Assembly (NCBI GenBank): GCA_947471745.1
Contig: CANJKZ010000955.1
Span: 1,795,501 to 1,859,500 of the forward strand
DNA length: 64,000 bases
Direction of reading: 5' to 3'
From: Closterium sp. Naga37s-1
Taxonomy: Eukaryota > Streptophyta > Zygnematophyceae > Desmidiales > Closteriaceae
Made by a program: the position numbers and the translations under genes. A model generated the notes under the pieces. It was not told where the DNA came from, made no database searches, and worked only from the letters and a program-made list of their open reading frames with translations. Shown piece by piece: positions 52,795-62,855 of the stretch; position 1 is the first letter of the stretch, and each line of letters starts with the position of its first letter.

Positions 52795-55700
52795 ATGGCT
52801 ACCCCTAGTGTCCTCGCTTTTGACGCTGAGGGTCGGGCCATTGACTTTGACGTCTGGATAGATGACCTGCAGCTTTTCTTACAGTGCGACAGAGCAGACG
52901 GCCTCTCCCTCTTTGACCTCACTTCTGGTGCCTCTCCTGCCCCCGCTGCTGATGCTGACGCCACTGTTCGCTCACAGTGGGCCACGCGCGATGCTGCTGC
53001 ACGTCTTGCTGTGCGTCGCCACCTGCCTACCTCTGAGCGTGCGCACTTTAGCCAGTACAAGAGTGCTCAGACCTTGTACGACGCTGTAGTTGCGCGCTAC
53101 TCCTCCCCTGCCACTGCTGCACTGAGCCGCCTCATGCTACCGTACCTCTTCCCTGACCTTGCTGCCTTTCCCACAGTCGCTGACCTCTTTACGCACCTCC
53201 GCACTAGTGACACTCGCTACCGCGCTGCGCTTCCTACTGAGTTCTGCGCCAAGAACCCCCCCCCCATGTACATCACCCTCTACTACATAGTCACCCGGCT
53301 CCCTGACTCCCTTCGCGTAGTCAGGGACCACTTCCTCTCAGTTTTCCCCACCACTCTCACCGTTGACCTCCTCGAGAAGTCCCTCCTAGCAGCAGAGAAG
53401 AGCATAGTAGCTGTAGGAGCCTCTCGTGGTGACCCTCGCACCCCCATCTTTGAGGGGTGTTCCCCCTCCCCTCTTTTGCCCTCTGTTGCCTCTGCTGCTG
53501 CGGCCGACCTCGTTGGGCTTGAGTCGGTCGGTGCGGCGTCTACCCCTAGCGGGAGACGCCGCCCTGGCAAGGGAAAGGGGGGCAGGGGCACTGAAGGAGC
53601 TAGCGGGGGCGGTGGAGGCGGCGGTGGAGGCAGTGGAGGGGGTGGGGGTGGCGGTGGGGGCGGTGGTGGGGGTGGAGGTGTCGGTGGCGGCGGTGGAGGC
53701 GGAGGCGGCGGCGGCGGTGGCGGTGGGAGCGGAGGTGGCGGCGGGGGAGGAGGCGGCGGCGGAGGAGGTGGAGCTGGTCGGGGTGGCGCTGCGCAGAGGG
53801 TCGGCTCCGGTGGTGGTCAGCGCCAGCAGCAGCAGCAGCAGCAGCAGCGCACTCGTGACATCCCCCCTCCTCAGCAGCTCCGTGAGTGGTACGCTGCACG
53901 CCAGCGGGGTGGGGGTACTGGTCCGTGCACCTACGTCCTACGCACCGGCGACCGCGCGAGTGACCAGTGCGGGGGTGCGCACTCCACCCAGCGCTGCTTT
54001 GGCCACCTGACGGACGCTTGGCGTCACCAGTTCCCTGAGGCCACTGAGATCCCCCGCTGGGGTGAGCTGTCTAGGGCGGGTGTCGCTGTCTTTGACCTTG
54101 ACTTTGATGCTATTCTTGCTGCCATGTATACTGTGACTATTAGTGATGAGGGTGACTGTTACCGGTGTTTTCCGCCCGACCCGGGCATTGAGACTGTTGC
54201 TCTAGGTACTGGTGAGGCTGCTGCTCTAGGTGCTAGCGAGGCTGCTGCTCTAGGTGCGTCTGCTCCCTCAGGTGCTGGTGAGTCTGCTCTCTCAGGTTCT
54301 GCGTCGGCTTCGGCCTCCCACACCTTCACCCTTGACTCGGGGGCTTCTCGCTCCTTCTTTCGAGACCGCACCACACTCACGCCGCTTGGCCGGCCAGTTG
54401 CGGTCTCTCTGGCAGACCCCTCTGGGGGTCCTGTCCTTGCTCACTTCTCCACTGTCCTCCCGTGTCCGGCGGCCCCCTCTGGCACCCTGTCTGGTCTTTA
54501 CCTCCCCTCGTTCTCTACGAACTTGGTGAGTGGTGCTGACCTACAGGATGCGGGGGTTCACCAGTTCACTCCTGCGAGTCAGCGGGTGACCCACTGCACG
54601 GACGCTCGGACTGGCCGACACCTGGCCACGTTTACCCGTCGGCCGGGGTCGAGCCTGTACACCCTGACCACTGAGTCTCCTCCAGTCACTGCGTCTGGTC
54701 AGGTAGCTGCGTCGGGTCAGGTGTTTGCTGCAGCGTCCAGGTCTGGTCCTGAGTCTGCCCCCTGTTCGTGTCGCCTCCTGTCTCACGAGACTCTCCTCTG
54801 GCACCACCGCCTTGGTCACCCCTCCTTGCTTCGTCTCCGAGGCATGGCCTCCCGTGTCCTTGTCTCTGGTCTTCCCCGGTCCCTCCCTCCCCTTCCTCCG
54901 GGGCCTGGCCCTACCTGCGTCCCCTGTGTCGAGGGGCGGCAGCGGGCTGCCCCTCACTCCTCCCAGTTTCCTCCGACAGAGGCCCCGCTGCAGACGCTTC
55001 ACATGGACGTGTGGGGCCCGGCCCGCGTCCGTGGACAGGGTCACGAGCGCTACTTCCTGCTGGTGGTTGACGACTACTCGCGTTACACCACAGTCTTCCC
55101 CTTGCGCAGCAAGGGTGATGTCACTGAGGTGTTGATCGACTGGATCCGCGCAGCTCGTCTCCAGCTCAGGCAGAGCTTCGGCTCGGACTTTCCTGTTCTG
55201 CGTCTGCACTCTGACCGAGGTGGAGAGTTCTCCTCTGGCCTTCTGCGAGCCTACTCTCGTGCACGAGGCATCCGCCAGACCTTCACGCTTCCGGACTCTC
55301 CACAGCAAAATGGGATTGCTGAGCGCCGCATTGGCATGGTCATGGACGTCGCCCGTACGTCCATGATGCATGCGGCTGCCCCCCATTTTCTGTGGCCGTT
55401 TGCGGTTCGGTACGCGGCGCATCAGATCAACCTTCACCCCAGGGTCTCCATGCCGGAGACCTCCCCAGCCTTGCTGTGGACGGGGAAGGTTGGCGATGCG
55501 TCTGCGTTCCGTGTCTGGGGATCTCGGGCGTTTGTCCGCGACTTGTCTGCGGACAAGCTGTCCCCTCGTGCTGCTCCTTGCGTCTTCCTTGGCTTCCCCC
55601 CTGACGCGCCAGGGTGGCAGTTCTACCACCCCACCTCTCGCCGTGTTCTGTCCTCCCAGGACGTCACGTTTGACGAGTCGGTCCCCTACTACCGCCTCTT

Positions 55701-56994
55701 CCCCTACCGCACTCCGTCCCTCCCCCCGCCACCGCTCTTCCTTGTACCAGGTCCCCCCCCGGTAGACCCCCTCCCCCCTCAGGGTCCTGCCCCTTCAGGT
55801 GTGTCCCAGGTAGACGCAGTCGAGCCTGTCGAGGTTACTGGTGACTCTGGTGCTGCTGAGGGTGCTGAGCCAGGGGGTGCTGACTCTGGGGGTGCTGAGC
55901 GTGTGGGTGCTACGCCTGGGGGTGCTGAGCCTGAGGGTGCTACTACTGGGGGTCCTGAGCCTGGGGGTGCTGAGCCTGGGGGTGCTACTACTGGGGGTGC
56001 TGAGCCTGGGGGTGCTGAGCCTGGGGGTGCTACGCCTGGGGGTGCTGAGCCTGGGGGTGCCACGCCTGGAGGTGCTGAGCTTGGGGGTGCGGAGCCTGAG
56101 GGAGCTGGGCCTGCTCGTGTGGCGTCTGGCGCTGCTGAGCCTGGAGGTTCTCCGGGTGCTTCGTCTCGGCGGGAGCCACTCTCTCCACAGGAGCTGCGCG
56201 AGTGGTTTGCCCGGCGCTGGAGGCGTGCTGCTGGAGCTGGAGGCTCGTCGGCTGCTGAGGGTGCTGGTGCCGCGGGTCCCGGAGGTGCTCGTACTGGGAG
56301 TACTGGAGCTGCTGGGCCTGCGGGTACGACTGGAGCTGGAGCTGCTGAGGGTGTTGGCGCTGAGGCTACTGCTGTCGGTCCTGGAGGCGGTCCTGCTGGG
56401 GGTGCTACTGGTGCTGCTGGAGGTACTGGAGCTGGAGGTGCTGCTGGCGCTGGTGCTGCCGCTGGGGGTACTGGTGCTGTCCCTGCTGTGTCTGGAGTCG
56501 CTGCGCGGCCTAAGCCGTACTTCGTTCCGCTCCTTCAGCAGGTTCTTGGTCTCCCGCCTTCTACTGGTCCTCCTCCTCCCTTAGAGTGTCCACAGCCTGT
56601 CCCGTCACAGTTACAGTTACAGCCGGCCTCCCCACTGCCCGCTCCTTCTCCCTACACTGGTCCTACTGGAGGTCTTGCTGAGCGTCGTGAGCCTGCGTCT
56701 CGCCCTGCGTCGCCTGTCCGTGCTGCTCGCACTAGTGGTCGTGGTTCGCGTCAGCGTCCTCCTCCTGTCCCTGGCACGCACCGGATGTCTCTGCGTCCGT
56801 CCACTGCTCCTCTGCGTGCCCCTTTGCCTTCTCCTCCTGAGTCCTCTCTTCCTGCTCTTCCTGACCCGGAGTCGGACTCTCTTCGTGCTGCCAGTCCTAC
56901 TGTCACGCGTCTCCTTGCTACTGTTGTCACTGACCCTTCCTTTGAGTCCACTGCTGCGTCTGCCCTAGTTACTGAGCTCGTCGACTTTGTCTAG
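52795..56994 (+). CDS. E5 gag-protease-integrase polyprotein
   Basis: 1399 residues from ATG 52795. Gag capsid-like part (about 1-250), a glycine tract (about 265-330), QRQQQ and QQLREW, then the knuckle C-X13-C-X3-H-X4-C (about 378-402). Protease D514-S-G-A-S. Integrase zinc finger with H670/H675 and CVPC, and core D738, D807, E843 (D,D-35-E). A long AEPGGA-repeat and Ala/Gly linker, then RPKPYFVPLLQQVLGLP. It ends at a TAG (56992-56994) made by a 13-base deletion just before RT; in relatives gag to RNase H is one frame. All visible catalytic residues are intact. Confidence 0.92.
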   Translation: MATPSVLAFDAEGRAIDFDVWIDDLQLFLQCDRADGLSLFDLTSGASPAPAADADATVRSQWATRDAAARLAVRRHLPTSERAHFSQYKSAQTLYDAVVARYSSPATAALSRLMLPYLFPDLAAFPTVADLFTHLRTSDTRYRAALPTEFCAKNPPPMYITLYYIVTRLPDSLRVVRDHFLSVFPTTLTVDLLEKSLLAAEKSIVAVGASRGDPRTPIFEGCSPSPLLPSVASAAAADLVGLESVGAASTPSGRRRPGKGKGGRGTEGASGGGGGGGGGSGGGGGGGGGGGGGGGVGGGGGGGGGGGGGGGSGGGGGGGGGGGGGGAGRGGAAQRVGSGGGQRQQQQQQQQRTRDIPPPQQLREWYAARQRGGGTGPCTYVLRTGDRASDQCGGAHSTQRCFGHLTDAWRHQFPEATEIPRWGELSRAGVAVFDLDFDAILAAMYTVTISDEGDCYRCFPPDPGIETVALGTGEAAALGASEAAALGASAPSGAGESALSGSASASASHTFTLDSGASRSFFRDRTTLTPLGRPVAVSLADPSGGPVLAHFSTVLPCPAAPSGTLSGLYLPSFSTNLVSGADLQDAGVHQFTPASQRVTHCTDARTGRHLATFTRRPGSSLYTLTTESPPVTASGQVAASGQVFAAASRSGPESAPCSCRLLSHETLLWHHRLGHPSLLRLRGMASRVLVSGLPRSLPPLPPGPGPTCVPCVEGRQRAAPHSSQFPPTEAPLQTLHMDVWGPARVRGQGHERYFLLVVDDYSRYTTVFPLRSKGDVTEVLIDWIRAARLQLRQSFGSDFPVLRLHSDRGGEFSSGLLRAYSRARGIRQTFTLPDSPQQNGIAERRIGMVMDVARTSMMHAAAPHFLWPFAVRYAAHQINLHPRVSMPETSPALLWTGKVGDASAFRVWGSRAFVRDLSADKLSPRAAPCVFLGFPPDAPGWQFYHPTSRRVLSSQDVTFDESVPYYRLFPYRTPSLPPPPLFLVPGPPPVDPLPPQGPAPSGVSQVDAVEPVEVTGDSGAAEGAEPGGADSGGAERVGATPGGAEPEGATTGGPEPGGAEPGGATTGGAEPGGAEPGGATPGGAEPGGATPGGAELGGAEPEGAGPARVASGAAEPGGSPGASSRREPLSPQELREWFARRWRRAAGAGGSSAAEGAGAAGPGGARTGSTGAAGPAGTTGAGAAEGVGAEATAVGPGGGPAGGATGAAGGTGAGGAAGAGAAAGGTGAVPAVSGVAARPKPYFVPLLQQVLGLPPSTGPPPPLECPQPVPSQLQLQPASPLPAPSPYTGPTGGLAERREPASRPASPVRAARTSGRGSRQRPPPVPGTHRMSLRPSTAPLRAPLPSPPESSLPALPDPESDSLRAASPTVTRLLATVVTDPSFESTAASALVTELVDFV

Positions 56995-58745
56995 ACTACG
57001 CTGCTAGTCTTGTTGCTGAGTCTGAGTCTGTCTGTCCTCCGTCCGTCGGGGGTGAGTGTGCCCTTGGCACGGACGTCCTTGAGGACAGGCAGGAGGAGTT
57101 CCAGTGTTTGGCTGCTGCTTCACCTCATCTCGTGTCCGTACTGCTTACCCCTGAGGGAGACCCGGATGCACTTGACATCCCGACTCCGCGCTCTTACGCG
57201 GAGGCGATAGAGGGTCCCTACTCCTCTCAGTGGCAGGCAGCTATGGACGCAGAGATGGCTTCCTGGAAGTCCACAGGCACCTACGTTGACGAGGTTCCCC
57301 CGCCTGGGGCGAACATCGTCAGTGGCATGTGGATTTTCAGGGTGAAGCGGCCGCCGGGTTCTCCGCCTGTCTTCAAGGCGCGTTACGTGGCTCGTGGCTT
57401 CAGTCAGCGGCAGGGAGTTGACTACTTTCAGACCTTCTCTCCCACCCCGAAGATGACCACTCTTCGGGTACTGCTGCACATAGCTGCTCACCGCGACTAC
57501 GAGCTGCACTCTCTTGACTTCAGCACAGCTTTCTTGCAGGGCAGCTTGCACGAGGAGATCTGGCTGCGTCGCCCACCTGGCTTCACTGGGTCCTTTCCTC
57601 CTGGCACCCAGTGGAGCCTCCGGCGGCCAGTCTACGGTCTCCGCCAGGCACCGCGTGAGTGGCACGACACACTGAGGACTACACTTGCGGCTCTTGGGTT
57701 TGCTCCCTCTACTGCCGACCCGTCGCTGTTTCTGCGCACCGACACTTCTTTTCCGCCGTTCTACATCCTCGTGTACGTCGACGACTTGGTCTTCGCCACA
57801 GCTGACACTGCTGGACTCGCCCACGTGAAGTCCGAGCTGGAGAAGAGACACACGTGCACAGACCTGGGTGAACTGCGTAGCTACCTTGGCTTGCAGATCA
57901 CCCGGGACAGAGCACGCCGCACCATTACCCTGACTCAGTCACACATGGTGCAGCAGGTCCTTCAGCGCTTCGGCTTCACGTACTCCTCACCTCAGGCCAC
58001 TCCTCTTCCTACTCGCCACTCGCTCTCAGCTCTGCCTTCGGATGAGTCCGTAGAGTCGAGTGGCCCGTACCCAGAGCTTGTTGGCTGCCTCATGTACCTG
58101 ATGACCTGCACACGACCTGACCTTGCATACCCTCTTAGCATTCTTGCACGCTATGTTGCTCCTGGGAGACACAGACCGGAGCACATGGCTGCAGCGAAGA
58201 GGGTGTTGCGCTACTTGTGCAGTACGTCGGGCATGGGGCTTGTGCTTGGAGGGCAGAGTCCAGTGGTCCTCACTGGGCACGCAGACGCTTCTTGGGCTGA
58301 CGACCAGGCTACGCAGCGGTCGTCACAGGGTTACACCTTCAGCCTTGGTTCCGGCTCTGTTTCGTGGCGGGCTACTCGCTCGTCTTCTGTTCTCGGCTCC
58401 AGTTGTGAGGCTGAGATCTACGCCGGGGCCATGGCTGCACAGGAGCTTCGCTGGCTCACCTACCTGCTGACTGACCTCGGAGAGCCGCCTCGTTCTCCTC
58501 CAGTACTGTACGTAGACAACAAGGCCATGCTGGCCTTGTGTCGAGAGCACAGTACGAAGCACATTGCTCTCCGCTACTTCCTTGCTCGTGAGCTACAGCA
58601 GCGTGGTCAGCTGCGGCTTGCGTACGTGGCCTCTGAGGCCAACACTGCTGATATCTTCACCAAGGCACTTGCGCCTTGTGATCATCAGCGCTTCTGTACT
58701 CAGCTGGGTCTTGTGCCTACCTTGCCTCACTTGCTCACCCCTTGA
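56995..58745 (+). CDS. E5 reverse transcriptase and RNase H
   Basis: Continues the polyprotein in another frame after the 13-base deletion; a downstream ATG exists at 57108 but is not a natural start. RT: WQAAMDAEMASWKST, RVKRPPGSPPVFKARYVARGF, FQTFSPTPKMTTLR, FSTAFLQGSLHEE, VYGLRQAPREW and YVDDLVF near 57773. RNase H: HADASWADD, SSCEAEIYAGA, YVDNKAMLAL and NTADIFTKAL. Ends LPTLPHLLTP. No internal stop. If the deletion is an assembly error, the element would be fully coding. Confidence 0.92.
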
Positions 58746-58952
58746 CCTTGTTTGTACTGTTGCATATATATATACACCTGCTCTTGCTTGTCTAGCCTTA
58801 TATATATATGTAATCCTGCATGTGAACTGGCCTTGTGGCCTTGAACTTGTGCTCGGAATGTGTGGTGACTTTGTGATCCACCCTGAGCTTGTTTTGCTTT
58901 GCTTGACTGGTCTTGTGACCCCTTGTTCTCCCCCACTTTGCCTATGGGGGTG

Positions 58953-59077
58953 TGTCAGATTTATATGACATAGCTACTGTAGGCTATAGTGGGGTAGCAC
59001 ATATGGGGTACAATTTTCCTAGGGTTTGCATTTGTACCCAACTTTCCCTTAGTCATTTCATTCCTCGTTTCTTCTCA
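58953..59077 (+). repeat. E5 3' LTR
   Basis: 125 bp, directly after CTATGGGGGTG and followed by CGTCC. Confidence 0.94.
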
Positions 59078-59082
59078 CGTCC

Positions 59083-60567
59083 TCCAAGCACTAGCCCCAT
59101 GCCCGACGTACTGCACAAGTAACGCAGTACCCTCTTCGCAGCATCCCAGTGCACCTTTCGGTGCCTGCCGGGAGCCACGTAGCGTGCCAGGAGGCTGAGA
59201 GGGTATGCGAGGTCGGGTCGAGTGCACGTCATCAGGTACATGAGGCAGCCGACAAGCTCTGGGTACTGGCCACTCGGCTCTACGGACTCGTCCAAAGGTG
59301 GAGCTGAGAGCGAGTGACCAGTAGGCAGAGGAGTGGACGGTGGCGAGGAGTACGTGAAGCCGAAGCGCTGAAGGACCTGCTGCACCATGTGTGACTGAAT
59401 CAAGGTAATGGTGAGCTGTGCTCTCTCCCGGATAATCCGCAAGCCAAGATAGCTTGTCAGCTCACCCAGGTCTGTGCACGTGTGTCTCTTCTGCAGCTCC
59501 GACTTCACGTGGGCGAGTGCCTCAGTGTCAGCAGTAGCAAAGACCAAGTCGTCTACGTACACGAGAACGTAGAACGGCGGCAGAGTGGTGTCGGTGCGTA
59601 GAAACAGCGACAGGTCAGCAGTGGAAGGAGCAAAACCAAGAGCAGCAAGAGTCGTCCTCAGTGTGTCGTGCCACTCACGGGGTGACTGGCGGAGACCGTA
59701 GACTGGCCGCTGGAGGCTCCACTGGGTACCAGCAGGAAACGACCCAGTGAAGCCAGGTGGGCGGCGCAGCCAGATCTCCTCGTGCAGGCTGCCCTGTAGG
59801 AAGGCTGTGCTGAAGTCAAGTGAGTGTAACTCGTAGTCATGCTGAGCGGCGACGTGCAGTAGCACCCGAAGAGTGGTCATCTTCGGGGTAGGGGAGAAGG
59901 TATGGAAGAAGTCAACTCCCTGTCGCTGACTGAAGCCTCGTGCAACGTAACGCGCCTTGAAGGCAGGTGGAGAAACCGGCGGCCACTTCACCCTGAAGAT
60001 CCACATGCCACTGACGGTGTTCGCCCCAGGCAGGGGAACCTCGTCGACGTAGGTGCCTGTGGACTTCCAGGATGCCATCTCGGCATCCATGGCTGCCTGC
60101 CACTGAGAGGAGTAGGGACCCTCTATCGCCTCTACGTAAGAGCGCGGGGTCAGGATGTCTGGTGCATCCGGGTCTCCCTCAGGGGCAAGCAGCATGGACA
60201 CGAGATGAGGTACAGGAGCGGCAAAGCACTCAAACTCCTCCTCTCTGTCTTCAAGGACGTCCGTGCCAAGAGCAAACTCACCCCTGATGCACAGAGGACA
60301 GACAGACGCAGACTCAGACTCAGCAACAAGACTAGTGGCGTAGTCTAGACGACAGACGGCAGCAAAGTCAACAAGCTCAGTGACGAGAGCAGACGCAGCA
60401 GTGGACTCAAACGAAGGGTCAGTGACAGCAGTGGCCAGAAAACGCGTGACAGTAGGACTAGCAGCACGAAGGGAGTCAGACTCCGGGTCCGGACCGTCAG
60501 GAAGAGAGGACGCAGGAGGAGACGGCAGAGGGACACGCTGTGGAGCAGTGGAAGGACGCATAGTCAT
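59083..60567 (-). pseudogene. E6 reverse transcriptase
   Basis: Open for about 500 codons from MTMRPSTAPQRVPLPS: ASALVTELVDFAAVCRLDY, WQAAMDAEMASWKST, RVKWPPVSPPAFKARY, FHTFSPTPKMTT, FSTAFLQGSL, VYGLRQSPREW and YVDDLVF near 59555, to CSTSGMGLVLGG at the E5 insertion. Intact as far as it goes. The uninterrupted frame suggests E6 itself is not very old. Confidence 0.87.
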
Positions 60568-60642
60568 AGAGTGAGTGCCGGGGACAGGAGGAGGACGCTG
60601 ACGCGGAACACGACGACCAGTGCGAACAGCGCGGACAGGCGA

Positions 60643-62298
60643 CTAAGGACGAGACTCAGGTGACGCAGGACGAGACTCAGGCGACGCAGGATGAGACTCA
60701 GGCTCACGACGCTCCGTAAGACCTCTAGTCGGTCCAGAGTAAGGAGAGGGACCAGGCAGTGGAGAGGCTGGCTGTAACTGCGACTGTGACTGGACAGGCG
60801 GTGGACTCAGTAAAGGAAGAGTAGGACCAGTGGAAGGCGGGAGACCAAGAACTTGCTGAAGGAGCGAAACGTAGTACGGCCGCGGCCGCGCAGCGCCTCC
60901 AGAAACAGCAGAGACAGTACCAGTACCCTCAGCTCCAGGGTCTCCAGCTACAACTCCCACAGCACCACCACCTCCAGTACCTCCAACAGTTCCAGCTCCA
61001 GCAGCACCCACAGCTCCAACTCCTGCAGCACCACCAGCCCCTGCAGCTCCAGTACCTGCAGTACGAGCACCTCCGGGACCAGTAGCTCCAGCACCTCCAG
61101 CAGCCCCAACACCAGCAGGACCTCCAACAGCGCCAGTACCTCCCGCACCAGCACCTCCAGGACCAGCGGCTCCAGTAGCTCCAGCACCAACAGCACCTCC
61201 AGCAGCTCCAGCTCCGGAAGCACCTCCAGCAGCAGGCCCCGTAGCTCCAGTAGCACAGCTACAGCGCCGAGCGTACCACTCACGTAGCCGCTGCGGAGAG
61301 AGGGGCTCCTGCCGTGACAGGACACCCGGAGGACCTCCCGACTCAGCACGTTCAGGTTCAGCACCCCCAAGCTCAGCACCCCCAGACTCAGCACCCCCAG
61401 GCTCAGCACCCCCAGGCTCCACACGCTCAGGCTCAGCACCCCCATGCTCCGCACTCTCAGACTCAGCAACCCCAGGCTCGGCACCCCCAGGCCCCGCACC
61501 CGCAGGCTCAGCACCCCTAGCAGCACTAGAGTCGACAGCTACCTCGGCAGGCTCGACAGGGTCTACCTGGGACACACCTGAGGGGGCAGGACCCTGAGGG
61601 GGGAGGGGGTCTACCGGAGGAGCACCTGGTGCTAGGAAGAGTGGCGGGGGGGGGAGAGGGGCAGTGCGGTAGGGAAAGAGACGGTAGTAAGATACCGACT
61701 CGTCAAACGTGACGTCCTGAGAGGACAGAACACGACGCGAGGTGGGGTGGTAAAACTGCCACCCAGGTGCGTCAGGGGGGAAGCCAAGGAAGACGCAAGG
61801 AATGGCACGGGAGGATAGCTTGTCCGCGAAAGCATCGCGGACAAAAGCTCGAGATCCCCAGACACGGAACACAGACGCATCGCCAACCTTCCCCGTCCAC
61901 CGCAGAGTAGGTGTGGTCTCCGGCAAGGAGACACGAGGCTGAAGGTTGATCTGATGCGCAACGTACTGAACCGCGAACGGCCACAGAAAATGGGGAGCAA
62001 CCGCATGGATCATGGACGTACGAGCGACGTCCATGACCATGCCAATGCGGCGCTCAGCAATCCCATTTTGCTGTGGGGAGGCCGGAAGCGTGAACGTCTG
62101 GCAGATGCCCTCCGCACGACAGAAATCCCTCAGAAGGTCGGAGGAAAACTCACCACCTCTGTCTGAGTGCAGACGCAGATCAGGAAGGTCCGAGCCGAAA
62201 CTCTCGCTGAGCTGGCGACGGGTACCGCGGATCCAGTCGATCAACACCTCAGTGACCTCACCCTTGTGGCGCAAGGGGAAGGCTGTGGTGTAACGCAA
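60643..62298 (-). pseudogene. E6 integrase and linker
   Basis: HSDRGGEFSSDLLRDF, QNGIAERRIGMVMDVAR and WTGKVGDASVFRVWGSRAF, then the AEPGG and Gly/Ala linker, and repeats of SRPASPE near 60645-60690 ending at a TAG. The first catalytic D (LHMDVWGP) is upstream at about 62370, separated by a TAG near 62322. Confidence 0.84.
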
Positions 62299-62322
62299 GT
62301 AGTCGTCAACAACCAGCAGGAA

Positions 62323-62848
62323 CTAACGCTCGTGACCCTGTCCACAGACGCGGGCTGGGCCCCACACGTCCATGTGAAGAGTCTGCAGAGGAGCCTCTGT
62401 CGGAGGGAACATGGAGGAGTGAGGAGGGGCGCGCTGCCGGCCCTCGACACAAGGAACACAGGTTGGGGCAGGCCCCGGAGGAAGGGGAGGGAGGGACCGG
62501 GGGAGACCAGAGACAAGGGTACGGGAGGCCATACCTCGAAGACGAGGCAGGGAGGGGTGACCAAGGCGGTGGTGCCAAAGGAGAGTCTCGTGCGACAGAG
62601 GACGACAAGAGCAGGGGGCAGACGCAGCACTAGACCTGGACGCGGCAGCAAACACCTGACTAGACGCGGCTACCTGACCAGACGCAGAGACCGGAGGAGG
62701 CGCAGTAGTCAGTGTGTAGAGAGGCGCAATGAGGCGCTCCTCTAGCAGGTCGACGGTGAGCTCGGTGGGGCAAAGGGAGAGAAAGTGGTCCCTGACTGAA
62801 GCAAGGGAGTCAGGGAGGCGGGTGACTAGGTAGTAAAGGGTGATGTAC
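62323..62848 (-). pseudogene. E6 pre-integrase fused to gag remnant
   Basis: YITLYYLVTRLPDSLASVRD and LTVDLLEERL (gag) are joined directly to PLYTLTTAPPPVSASGQ, skipping the glycine tract, knuckle and protease. Then LLWHHRLGHPSLPRL, CVPCVEGRQR and LHMDVWGPARV. Confidence 0.82.
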
Positions 62849-62855
62849 AAGGGTG

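Larger units (their letters stand above)
51679..59077 (+). mobile_element. E5: young, almost intact copia element (7.4 kb)
   Basis: 5' LTR 51679-51803 and 3' LTR 58953-59077 (125 bp) differ at one base, flanked by CGTCC (51674-51678 and 59078-59082). PBS TGGTATCGAGC at 51804, purine tract ending at 58952. Gag through integrase is one open frame, and RT-RNase H is open after a single 13-base deletion. The youngest copy in the window and the best reference for the family. Confidence 0.96.
50573..62848 (-). mobile_element. E6: copia element of the E3 family, split by E5
   Basis: 3' LTR 50573-50942 (with a MITE inside), purine tract, RNase H 51172-51673, [E5 51679-59077], RT 59078-60567, linker and integrase 60643-62298, pre-integrase and a gag piece to 62848. 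Gag and protease are joined by a large internal deletion near 62728 (LLEERL fused to PLYTLTTAPP). Upstream of the TACATCACCC gag site it stops abruptly at E7. Confidence 0.88.
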
